DNA of 45,815 nt from Tubiluchus corallicola. Taxonomy: Eukaryota; Priapulida; Priapulimorpha; Priapulimorphida; Tubiluchidae. Under the pieces are notes generated by a model. It was not told the DNA's origin. It did not search any database and saw only the letters and a program-made list of their open reading frames with translations. The position numbers were made by a program, and so were the translations under genes. Numbering within the stretch: the stretch's first letter is position 1; each line of letters begins with the position of its first letter. Location of the stretch: positions 27,501-73,315 of the forward strand of contig JAQGDQ010000982.1 in the NCBI GenBank assembly GCA_030141605.1, given 5' to 3'. Shown here piece after piece: positions 26,215 to 35,229 of the stretch.

Positions 26215-27470
26215 AAATTTTTAATAAAATATTTTGCAGTTCACTTGCAACTTAATATGAATCAGTCATATCAAACTAAACTAAAATATAGTGGTAGTTG
26301 TTTGTCACAATATTTCATTGTTAAGATGTTTAAGTTGCCATTTTTCTGCTTCAGATTATAGAAGTTGCTGATGAGGGAAAAATCTTGCTGTTTTCTAGTG
26401 TCAAGCCAGTTGCCTATTTCTTCTGTTTCGTCAATATCAGTTGTTAGCAGGTGCTACATGCAAAAAAGCTCACATGGGATTACAATTACTTGAGAAGAAC
26501 AGTATTTGATCCAAACATTTAGGTAAAGATCACAACTTGTTTCCTAGTCTAAAATGAAGTACAGTGCAATGTTAATAATAATGTTTCCTGTGTGTCAAAT
26601 CACAGAGGCAGCACAAACGTCTTTTTCTTTTCTTATCACATCTTTGAGTGAATGTGTTCTGCCCTGTGCCTCACCTCTTTCTTTCTCTAGTTATGGCACT
26701 TTGTGATTCAAAATTTAGAAAACATAAGCTAATATGCTTTGCCAAGTTCACACAACATGTGCTTCTATAAAGGTAGAGAGAAGGCATAGAAAAAAAATGT
26801 TGCGTGTTAAAAATGGTTGCAATGAAGAAACACAAAAGGAATCTATTACCACATATTTCAAGAATTGAGGGCATACACGACCAAATAATTTTTTTAAATT
26901 ACAAGCAAATGACACCAACAATGTTTAGCGACCTGCTAGATAAAATGAAAATTTCACCTGTCATACAAAAGTGTAATAACTACGTCAGAGCTTGAGTGTA
27001 AATTTCGTGCATAAAATATAATAATCTTTGATATCCCACCTTTTTGGTTTGTCAATTATTATAAGGACCAGAAGAAACTTTCTATAAGCTCTCTATGAAT
27101 TTCTACCTTCTGGTACCTGTGTATCTATAAATCTTATTATGAATTCCCTATTCCTTTCTTGGCGCTCCATCTTCATTTCACCATGCAGCCACAAACATCA
27201 GTTTCCGCACCAATGTTAATTAGTTGTTATTAGATGTTGTAAACATGGTGTCTTTCTTGATTGTGTCATTGCATAGGTGTACCACCTTTGTCATTTTAAA
27301 GCAAATATAGAAAAGCTGTTACTACATGTATCTACAAATGAAATAGACATTAAGTCCATACTTTTGTAGAGAATGAGCACAGAATACGTACAGAATGAGT
27401 TATTACATTTAATTAACTGTTATACATGTTTTTATGAGTTGTTGTTAATTTTGCTAAACAATTGTTAAGT
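26215..27470 (+). repeat. mosaic satellite unit 17
   Basis: The first 105 bases or so match unit 14 (GTGGTAGTTG, CACAATATTTCATTG). From about 26322 the unit matches units 13 and 16 (AAGATGTTTAAGTTGCC, AAAATCTTGC, CAATATCAGTTG). It also lost about 36 bp between CTTTC and TCTCTAG near 26685. The abrupt switch is what gene conversion or unequal crossing-over would leave. Confidence 0.75.
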
Positions 27471-30400
27471 TAATTTTTAATAAAATATTTTTCACTTCAC
27501 TTACAACTTAATATGAATCAGTCATATCAAACTAAATTAAAATATAGTAGTAGTTGTTTGTCCCAATATTTTATTGTTAAATTGTTTGAGTTGTCGATTT
27601 TCTGTTTCAGATTATAGAAGTTGCTGATGAGGGAAGAAACTTGTTGTTTTCTAGCGTCAAGTCAGTTGCCTATTTCTTCTGTTTGGTAAATGGCAGTTGT
27701 TACCAGGTGCTACATGCATAAACCTCACATAGGCTTGCTATTACTTGAGAAGAACAGTATTTGTTCCAAACATTTAAGTAGAAATCACAACTTGTTTCCT
27801 AGTCTAAAATGAAGTACAGTGCAATGTTAATAATAATGTTTCCTGTGTGTCAAATCACAGAAGCAGCACAAACGTCTTTTTCTTTACTTATCATATCTTT
27901 GAGTGAATGTGTTCTGCCCTGTGCCTCACCTCTTTCTTTACCAAAGGAAGTATTCAAAAATTAGGTAAATGATTTCTCTAGTTATGGCGCTTCGTGATTC
28001 AAAATTTAGAAAACATAAGCTAATATGCTTTGCCACGTTCAAACAACATGTGCTTCTGTAAAGGTAGAGCGAAGGCATAGAAAAAAATGTTGCGTGTTAG
28101 AAATTGTTGCAACGAAGAAACACAAAAGGAAGCTATTACCAAATATTTCAAGAATTAAGAGCAGACACGACCAAATGATTTTTTAAATTACAAGCAAATG
28201 ACACCAACAATGTTTAGCGACCTGCTAGATAAAATGAAAATTTCACCTGTCATACAAAAGTGTAATAACTACGTCAGAGCTTGAGTGTAAATTTCGTGCA
28301 TAAAATATAATAATTTTTCATATCTCACCTCTTTGGTTTGTCAATTATTATAAGGACCAGAAGAAACATTCGATCAGATTTCCTTGAATTTCTACCTTCT
28401 GGTACCTGTGTATCTATAAATCTTATTATGAATTCCCTATTCCTTTCTTGGCGCTCCATCTTCATTTCACCATGCAGCCACAAACATCAGTTTCCGCACC
28501 AATGTTAATTAGTTGTTATTAGATATTGTAAACATGGTGTCTTTCTTAATTGTGTCATTGCATAGGTACCACCTTTGTCATTTTAAAGCAAATATAGAAA
28601 AGCTGTTACGACATGTATCTACAAATGAAATAGACATTAAGTCCATACTTTTGTAGAGAATGAGCACAGAATACGTACAGAATGAGTTATTACATTTAAT
28701 TAACTGTTATACATGTTTTTATGAGTTGTTGTTAATTTTGCTAAACAATTGTTAAGTTAATTTTTAATAAAATATTTTGCACTTCACTTACAACTTAATA
28801 TGAATCAGTCATATCAAACTAAATTAAAATATAGTAGTAGTTGTTTGTCCCATTATTTTATTGTTAAGATGTTTGAGTTGCCGTTTTTCTGTTTCAGATT
28901 ATAGAAGTTGCTGATGAGGGAAATAACATGCTGTTTTCTAGCGTCAAGTCAGTTGCCTATTTCTTCTGTTTGGTCAATGGCAGTTGTTACCAGGTGCTAA
29001 ATGCATAAACCTCACATAGGCTTACTATTGCTTGAGAAGAACAGTATTTGTTCCAAACATTTAAGTAGAAATCACAACTTGTTTCCTAGTCTAAAATGAA
29101 GTACAGTACAATGTTAATAATAATGTTTCCTGTGTGTCAAATCACAGAGGCAGTGCAAACGTCTTTTTCTTTACTTATCACATCTTTGAGTGAATGTGTT
29201 CTGCCCTGTGCCTCACCTCTTTCTTTACCAAAGGAAGTATTCAAAAATTAGGTAAATGATTTCTCTAGTTATGGCGCTTCGTGATTCAAAATTTATAAAA
29301 CATAAGCTAATATGCTTTGCCACGTTCACACAACATGTGCTTCTGTAAAGGTAGAGCGAAGGCATAGAAAAAAATGTTGCGTGTTAAAAATGGTTGCAAC
29401 AAAGAAACACAAAAGGAAGCTATTACCAAATATTTCAAGAATTAAGAGCAGACACGACCAAATGATTTTTTAAATTACAAGCAAATGACACCAACAATGT
29501 TTAGCGACCTGCTAGATAAAATGAAAATTTCACCTGTCATACAAAAGCGTAATAACTACGTCAGAGCTTGAGTGTAAATTTCGTGCATAAAATATAATAA
29601 TTTTTGATATCTCACCTCTTTGGTTTGTCAATTATTATAAGGACCAGAAGAAACATTCGATCAGATTTCCTTGAATTTCTACCTTCTGGTACCTGTGTAT
29701 CTATAAATCTTATTATGAATTCCCTATTCCTTTCTTGGCGCTCCGTCTTCATTTCACCATGCAGCCACAAACATCAGTTTCTGCACCAATGTTAATTAGT
29801 TGTTATTAGATGTTGTAAACATGGTGTCTTTCTTAATTGTGTCATTGCATAGGTACCACCTTTGTCATTTTAAAGCAAATATAGAAAAGCTGTTACTACA
29901 TGTATCTACAAATGAAATAGACATTAAGTCCATACTTTTGTAGAGAATGAGTACAGAATACGTACAGAATGAGTTATTACATTTAATTAACTGTTATACA
30001 TGTTTTTATGAGTTGTTGTTAATTTTGCTAAACAATTGTTAAGTAAATTTTTAATAAAATATTTTGCAGTTGACTTACAACTTAATATGAATCAGTCATA
30101 TCAAACCAAATTAAAATATAGTAGTAGTTGTTTGTCACATAATTTTATTGTTAAGATGTTTGAGTTGCCGTTTTTCTGTTTCAGATTATAGAAGTTGCTG
30201 ATGAGGGAAGAAACTTGCTGTTTTCTAGCGTCAAGTCAGTTGCCTATTTCTTCTGTTTGGTCAATGGCAGTTGTTACCAGGTGCTACATGCATAAAGCTT
30301 ACATAGGCTTACTATTACTTGAGAAGAACAGTATTTGTTCCAAACATTTAAGTAGAAATCACAACTTGTTTCCTAGTCTAAAATGAAGTACAGTACAATG

Positions 30401-31537
30401 TTAATAATAATGTTTCCTGTGTGTCAAATCACAGAGGCAGTGCAAACGTCTTTTCCTTTACTTATCACTTCTTTGAGTGAATGTGTTCTGCCCTGGGCCT
30501 CACCTCTTTCTTTACCAAAGGAAGTATTCAAAAATTAATTAAATGATTTCTCTAGTTATGGCGCTTCGTGATTCAAAATTTAGAAAGCATAAGCTAATAT
30601 GCTTTGTCACGTTCGCACAACATGTGCTTCTGTAAAGGTAGAGCGAAGGCATAGAAAAAAATGTTGCGTGTTAAAAATGGTTGCAACGAAGAAACACAAA
30701 AGGAAGCTATTACCAAATATTTCAAGAATTAAGAGCAGACATGACCAAATGATTTTTTAAATTACAAGCAAATGACACCAACAATGTTTCGCGACCTGCT
30801 AGATAAAATGAAAATTTCACCTGTCATACAAAAGAGTAATACCAACGTCAGTGCTCCAGGGTAAATTTCGTGCATATAATATAATAATTTTTGATATCCC
30901 ACCTCTTTGGTTTGTCAATTATTATAAGGACCAGAAGAAACTCTCTATAAGCTTTCTTTGAATTTCTACCTTCTGGTACCTGTGTATCTATAAACCTTAT
31001 TATGAATTCCCTATTCCTTTCTTGGCGCTCCGTCTTCATTTCACCATGCAGCCACAAACATCAGTTTCCGCACCAATGTTAATTAGTTGTTATTAGATGT
31101 TGTAAACATGGTGCCTTTCTTAATTGTGTCATTGCATAGGTACCACCTTTGTCATTTTAAAGCAAATATAGAAAAGCTGTTACTACATGTATCTACAAAT
31201 GAAATAGACAGTAAGTCCATACTTTTGTAGAGAATGAGCACAGAATACGTACAGAATGAGTTATTACATTTAATTAACTGTTATACATGTTTTTATGAGT
31301 TGTTGTTAATTTTGCTAAACAATTGTTAAGTAAATTTTTAATAAAATATTTTGCAGTTCACTTACAACTTAATATGAATCAGTCATATCAAACTAAATTA
31401 AAATATAGTAGTAGTTGTTTGTCCCAATATTTTATTGTTAAATTGTTTGAGTTGTCGTTTTTCTGTTTCAGATTATAGAAGTTGCTGATGAGGGAAGAAA
31501 CTTGCTGTTTTCTAGCGTCAAGTCAGTTGCCTATTTC

Positions 31538-31959
31538 TTTTAAGCACATACACGTTTCCCTACCTATTAAATGTAGTCTTGCCCTTTTAACTGTCATCAG
31601 TCATGTGACCAGGTAGTTGGCCATGTAGACATTACCTGACATGCAATTCAATTGATATGATGTGAATGTTGTTGTTGATTTCTTATTGTTTTTTCTTGCA
31701 AGTTATAAGTGCCAAAACTCAGGGAGACCACATGTAAGTGTCTAATTATGTTTATTGAACTACTTTATGCTATTAGAACAATTTAGCTGTCATTTTTTTG
31801 TACAATTATAGACGATAATCACGTTAGCTAATTTCGTAATGTACCTTTATCAAACTTATCTTTTTCATTGAAAACTTATTGCTGTAATTTATTATTACAG
31901 ATGAAACGACAATTGCTGCATGTTAAACATTTGATGTTCTGGAGTTTAAATGTAGTACA
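31538..31959 (+). repeat. 5' LTR of the BEL/Pao element
   Basis: 422 bp, matching the 3' LTR except at 31575 (A for G), 31624 (T for G), 31903 (G for A) and the second base, where TT replaces the expected TG. It ends TAGTACA. A TATA-like TTATAAG lies at 31703-31709 and an E-box-like TCATGTGACC near 31601. The left flank is satellite stopping at CCTATTTC, not the GTTAC found on the right side of the element. Confidence 0.93.
31734..31900 (+). other. possible 167-bp intron inside the LTR
   Basis: A consensus 5' splice site GTAAGT (31734) is followed 167 bases later by a pyrimidine-rich TTATTATTACAG (ends 31900). If used, it would remove an intron from the 5' untranslated part of the element RNA. 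Every LTR copy here has both sites. The base after the acceptor starts ATG in the 5' LTR but ATA in the other two. Splicing is inferred from the motifs only. Confidence 0.4.
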
Positions 31960-32005
31960 GTTTTATATGCCTCGCCGGGAGTTTCATGTTGCCATTAAGC
32001 AGTGA
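31901..32005 (+). CDS. possible short upstream ORF spanning the LTR/leader joint
   Basis: A 34-codon frame starts with ATG exactly after the acceptor-like CAG in the 5' LTR, crosses the LTR end and stops at TGA 32003-32005. It begins MKRQLLHVKH. It is specific to the 5' LTR because the 3' and solo LTRs have ATA at the start position. It has no recognisable domain. It could be a chance frame, or an upstream ORF that lowers translation of the downstream polyprotein. Confidence 0.2.
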   Translation: MKRQLLHVKHLMFWSLNVVQFYMPRREFHVAIKQ

Positions 32006-32208
32006 CCTTGGTTCAGGCGCAGGAAGTTTGACATGCTTACCTGATAGCTTTGCTCATTATGGGTTTCTACAGCGTAGCTGGTTTCTACAGGTAAAGCTGC
32101 ATGAACTCTGTGAACTTGGACACGTCAGCTAATGGGCAATAGATGGCACTTCGGTATTGAAAGGTGATCCTAAAATTTTTGCAAAAATTGACACTAAGAG
32201 CAATTTAA
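31960..32208 (+). other. untranslated leader between 5' LTR and polyprotein frame
   Basis: 249 bases with no usable long frame. The bases directly after the LTR do not start with the TGG expected of a tRNA primer-binding site; the nearest TGG-led candidate, TGGTTCAGGCGCAGG, begins about 50 bases in (32010). A strong donor-like CTACAG/GTAAAG lies at 32090/32091 and an acceptor-like CATCAG ends at 32230. An in-frame TAA at 32206 closes the polyprotein frame upstream. Confidence 0.5.
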
Positions 32209-32214
32209 TTTCAA

Positions 32215-33489
32215 TTGAAAATATCATCAGCGTTATTCACTAAAAGCGAACTGGAAAATAAAGTAGTTGAAGAGCTGAGGCAAATTCTTTGTAGCATGTC
32301 TTTGGCGGTTTCTGGCAACAAGGCAAATTTAGTACAACGAATTTTGAAGCAACAGGAAACCGGTCCTTGTATACCAGGCTCTCCAGATGAATCAGCCGAT
32401 TTATCGCCACCCTCAATAGTAACTGACCAATCCATGCAAGAGAAACGTAGGAGCGAAAAGTCCACCAAATCCTCGAGTGTGACGTCATCGAAGAAGAGTG
32501 CCAAGCTAAGAAACCAAGAGCTTATGATTAAAGAACAAGAACTCAAACTCCAAGCGATGAGAATACGACATGAACGCATGCAGAATGAGTGTAGTTCTGA
32601 AGATGAACGTGATGAAGACAGCTTTGGTTCTGCAACTGATGTTGAGACCAGGTTAGTGGACCATGGAACATCAGACTCAAAGGTCAAAGCATGGCTAAGG
32701 TCAAGGTCAACATACACCGATCCGACAGTTAAACATACACAAACTACATGCGAAAGCAATGAGAATTATTTGTCTGAAGCCTTTGTTACTCTAGCAACTA
32801 CTGATAAGTATGCTTTGGGAGCACTTGTTCTTGCTTCTAGTTTGCGTCGCACAGGTACAATGAGATGCTTAGTCATCATGGTAACAGAGGGTATTTCTTG
32901 TGATATTATGACACTTTTGAGAAATGCATTTGATTTGGTTGAACATGTCAGTATTATTGATAGTCATGAGTTTAAAAGGTTACAATTGTTAGGAAGACCA
33001 GAACTTAATGTGAGTTTTACTAAGCTACATTGTTGGAGGTTGACACAATTTAGCAAATGTGTTTTTGTAGATTCTGATACAATTGTATTAGATAATGTTG
33101 ATGACATGTTTAGATTTAAAGAGCTTTCAGCTGCCCCTGATGTAGGCTGGCCAGATTGCTTTAACTCTGGGGTGTTTGTTTACAAACCATGTATTGATAT
33201 GTATAATAAGTTAATGTTGTATGCTAAGTCAGAATCCTGTACTTTTGATGGTGGGGACCAAGGATTATTGAATCAGTTTTTTAAAGACTGGTCAACTAGT
33301 TATGAAAAACATTTGCCATTCACTTATAATGCTGTCATTCAGGGTCGGTACGGATATTTACCAGCTTTAATGCAATTTGGGAAAAATGTAAAAATTGCTC
33401 ATTTTTTAGGTCAACATAAGCCATGGCACTATATTGAACACGATTCGCACACAGCTCACGTGGCGCCACCTGTTGGCAAAAAAGGTTAA
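32215..33489 (+). CDS. Gag N-terminus (SAP-like, coiled region) fused in frame to glycogenin catalytic domain
   Basis: 424 codons, counted from TTG at 32215, to a TAA at 33487-33489. Residues 6-45 resemble a SAP nucleic-acid-binding motif (ELRQILCSMSLAVSGNKANL). Residues 70-160 are charged and likely helical, ending VKAWL, as in BEL/Pao Gag N-termini. From residue 187 (32773) the protein becomes a GT8 glycogenin, with SEAFVTLATTDKYALGALVL, the metal-binding DSD at 286-288, FNSGVFVY (316-323), FDGGDQG (344-350) and HFLG..KPW (396-404). Tyr379, in the RYGYLPA context, aligns with the known self-glucosylated tyrosine. Glycogenin transfers glucose from UDP-glucose to its own tyrosine to prime glycogen. 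The domain has no introns, so it was captured as a cDNA. The stop falls inside the glycogenin C-terminal part, which continues past it. The first ATG in frame (32296) would cut the SAP motif, so the true start may be upstream and spliced, or non-AUG. Confidence 0.85.
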   Translation: MKISSALFTKSELENKVVEELRQILCSMSLAVSGNKANLVQRILKQQETGPCIPGSPDESADLSPPSIVTDQSMQEKRRSEKSTKSSSVTSSKKSAKLRNQELMIKEQELKLQAMRIRHERMQNECSSEDERDEDSFGSATDVETRLVDHGTSDSKVKAWLRSRSTYTDPTVKHTQTTCESNENYLSEAFVTLATTDKYALGALVLASSLRRTGTMRCLVIMVTEGISCDIMTLLRNAFDLVEHVSIIDSHEFKRLQLLGRPELNVSFTKLHCWRLTQFSKCVFVDSDTIVLDNVDDMFRFKELSAAPDVGWPDCFNSGVFVYKPCIDMYNKLMLYAKSESCTFDGGDQGLLNQFFKDWSTSYEKHLPFTYNAVIQGRYGYLPALMQFGKNVKIAHFLGQHKPWHYIEHDSHTAHVAPPVGKKG

Positions 33490-33570
33490 GAATTTGACAT
33501 ATTGAACAAGTGGATACAGATCTTTGATACTGACGTTAGGCCACTGCTGGAAGACAAAAATATTCGTTTA
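32773..33570 (+). pseudogene. captured glycogenin (GT8) domain, intronless, one in-frame stop
   Basis: This is the extent of glycogenin similarity inside the polyprotein. It starts two or three residues after where the cellular protein begins and continues beyond the TAA at 33487 through a segment (EFDILNKW..FDTDVRPLL) matching the helix that follows the KPW motif in animal glycogenins. The extended C-terminal glycogen-synthase-binding tail of cellular glycogenin is not seen. Frame is kept at both joints with Gag. All motifs known to bind UDP-glucose and manganese are present, so capture predates or escaped heavy decay. Whether the domain was active in the element is inference. The alternative, a host gene hit by the element, does not fit because Gag sequence lies on both sides in the same frame. 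Confidence 0.85.
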
Positions 33571-34080
33571 CCTTTGCAGCATCCAAGTTCTGGAAATCAG
33601 TGTCTGAATGCATCAGCATCTGCTTTTATTCCACTAGCGCATGGCAGTAATATACTGCGCGAGAATAGTTATGCTTTTAATTATACTCAACCTACCATTT
33701 GTACTGATAACTTAAGCGACATGCCTAATCAATGCCATCCACAGAGCAATGACATGGCTATGATTATGAACATCATGCTTGAAGCACAACGTCAACATAC
33801 CAACATGTACAAAGCAATGCAACTTCCAATAGCGGAGTTGGACAAATTTGATGGTAACGTTCTAAACTTTTGGCAATTCATGCGACGTTTTGAAGCCAAC
33901 GTCGAGAGCTACACACAAGATGAGGCTGCGAGGTTTCAGAGATTAATGCAATTTTGCACAGGCAAAGCCAAAAAAGTTGTGGAAAGTTGTAGCTACATGG
34001 ACCCCAGTCGAGCATACAAGCATGCAAAGCAGTTACTCATCGACAGATTCGGCTCTTCGTTTATGGTTACTCAGGCTTGA
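33502..34080 (+). CDS. Gag central part (end of glycogenin tail, linker, start of DUF1759 domain)
   Basis: Same frame as the preceding segment, from 12 bases after its TAA to a TGA at 34078-34080. The first 25 residues complete the glycogenin similarity. A Ser/Asn-rich linker follows to about residue 85, then a helix (MLEAQRQHTNMYKAMQLP) and the start of the BEL/Pao Gag core called DUF1759: LDKFDGNVLNFWQFMRRFE, then the conserved helices to KQLLIDRFGSSFMVTQA. The TGA interrupts this domain mid-way; the next segment resumes it at once. The ORF has no good ATG of its own (33502 is TTG), so it is a piece of the polyprotein rather than a separate gene. Confidence 0.85.
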   Translation: MNKWIQIFDTDVRPLLEDKNIRLPLQHPSSGNQCLNASASAFIPLAHGSNILRENSYAFNYTQPTICTDNLSDMPNQCHPQSNDMAMIMNIMLEAQRQHTNMYKAMQLPIAELDKFDGNVLNFWQFMRRFEANVESYTQDEAARFQRLMQFCTGKAKKVVESCSYMDPSRAYKHAKQLLIDRFGSSFMVTQA

Positions 34081-35229
34081 ATGTCAAAAATAATCGAGTT
34101 TGACCAAATCAAGGCCAATGACAACGAGAAGCTGCGTGAATTTGCTGACTTGCTTTTAAGCTGTGTCGAGACGTTGAAAGCAATGAATAATCTCAGCGAA
34201 ATTAATACACAGACAAATCTCGTTCAGATTGTTAAAAAACTGCCATACAAATTTCATGTTAAATGGAAAGATGTGGTGTCCAGGATAGCAAAACATGAAA
34301 TCAGAAACCCATGTATTTATGATTTGCTAACATTCATTCAGGAAAATGCTGAAAAAATGAACCACCCTGTATATGGTAGCCTCGGAGATTGGGAAAAACC
34401 TAAACGAAGCATCTTTGCCAAAAATTACGCCACCTCTGCTAAAGCACCTCAAGTTCAAGCAAACAATGGCAAGGCGAAAACAAATCAAGAAAAGCCGCAA
34501 ACCAAAAGCACCCAATTTTGCAAGAAAGTTTGCATATTTTGCAACTCAAATGAGCATTCTTCTCTTGGACAGTGTGAAGCTTTTGCAGCTATGGACCCCC
34601 CAGCTAAGTTGATGTTCGTGCGTAAGGAACGCCTCTGCTTTAATTGTTTGGCGAAAGGAAAACATAGAGCAGCTAGATGTTTCAAACCGTCTTGTAGTGT
34701 TAATGAATGCAACAAGAAGCATTCAGCTTTATTGGACGATGCAGTGGGGAGGCTGAGCAGTTCTTCTTCAGATGTTAATAGGCTTGCCAGGGATGAGCAG
34801 CAAAGAAAAGACGAGACTGAAGCTACAAGCTGTGCAAATAAGGGCAGTTCTAAAGGAAAGAAGATAGCATTGCCTATGGTCAAAGTTCAAGTACATGTAC
34901 ATGGAAGAAAGCCAGTTGAAGCCATGGCTCTGTTAGACCCTGGATCTACAAACACGTTTTGTTCCAGGAAGCTGTTTGACAGTATAGGTGCTGAAGGAAA
35001 AGAGGATGTTCTTATACTAACCACAATCGAGAAACGCCAAAGTAAAGCAGACACTTTAGTTACAAGTTTCGTTGTTACGGACAGCATTGGTGAAAACAGA
35101 ATCTTGTTGCCTCATGTTTTTGTTCGACAGTCACTGATGCTAGATACAGAATGCTTGGCATCAGTCGCAGATGTTCAAAAATGGCCGCACTTGAAAGAGA
35201 TAGCGTCATCTTTAGTTGAGTATCACTGA
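34081..35229 (+). CDS. Gag C-terminal part, zinc knuckles and aspartic protease (DUF1758-like)
   Basis: 382 codons in the same frame, ending at TGA 35227-35229. Residues 1-95 complete the DUF1759 Gag domain (EFDQIKANDNEKLREFADLL, then LPYKFHVKW). Two zinc knuckles follow: C-x2-C-x4-H-x4-C at about 151-165 (CIFCNSNEHSSLGQC) and C-x2-C-x5-H-x4-C at about 186-200 (CFNCLAKGKHRAARC), expected to bind element RNA. From about 270 a retropepsin-like protease of the DUF1758 type begins, with catalytic Asp286 in LLDPGSTNTFC. The stop lies between protease and RT. Such a stop could in principle be read through, but the same element has another stop inside a folded Gag domain, so decay is more likely. 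Confidence 0.88.
   Translation: MSKIIEFDQIKANDNEKLREFADLLLSCVETLKAMNNLSEINTQTNLVQIVKKLPYKFHVKWKDVVSRIAKHEIRNPCIYDLLTFIQENAEKMNHPVYGSLGDWEKPKRSIFAKNYATSAKAPQVQANNGKAKTNQEKPQTKSTQFCKKVCIFCNSNEHSSLGQCEAFAAMDPPAKLMFVRKERLCFNCLAKGKHRAARCFKPSCSVNECNKKHSALLDDAVGRLSSSSSDVNRLARDEQQRKDETEATSCANKGSSKGKKIALPMVKVQVHVHGRKPVEAMALLDPGSTNTFCSRKLFDSIGAEGKEDVLILTTIEKRQSKADTLVTSFVVTDSIGENRILLPHVFVRQSLMLDTECLASVADVQKWPHLKEIASSLVEYH

Larger units (their letters stand above)
6284..31537 (+). repeat. satellite array, unit about 1,285 bp, left part
   Basis: About 20 head-to-tail units, phased on a TAATTTTTAATAAAA motif. Unit starts are at 6284, 6916, 8201, 9484, 10768, 12055, 13333, 14633, 15921, 17210, 18498, 19778, 21067, 22356, 23645, 24927, 26215, 27471, 28758, 30045 and 31332 (the last cut by the retrotransposon). 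Spacing is 1,256-1,300 bp except the 632-bp first unit. Each unit carries an AATAAA signal, a pyrimidine tract ending TTTCTGTTTCAG like a 3' splice site, and several GTAAA(T/G) donor-like sites. Short frames of 62-86 codons recur but are broken differently in different units. Small private indels include: 8 bp lost near 13160, an 11-bp duplication near 13845, 13-14 bp lost near 19412 and about 36 bp lost near 26685. Confidence 0.97.

Noticed and set aside
32211-32759. 182-codon minus-strand frame and other antisense frames over the element
   Set aside because: They mirror the well-supported plus-strand Gag/Pol domains; none has a recognisable domain.
32773-33570. Glycogenin as a resident host gene that the retrotransposon landed in
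   Set aside because: It has no introns, lies wholly between the two LTRs, and Gag segments flank it in the same frame on both sides.
34078-35229. TGA read as an amino acid (altered genetic code)
   Set aside because: Tryptophan is encoded by TGG throughout the frame, the frame also has a TAA, and both Pol and the uORF end with TGA. Point decay is simpler.
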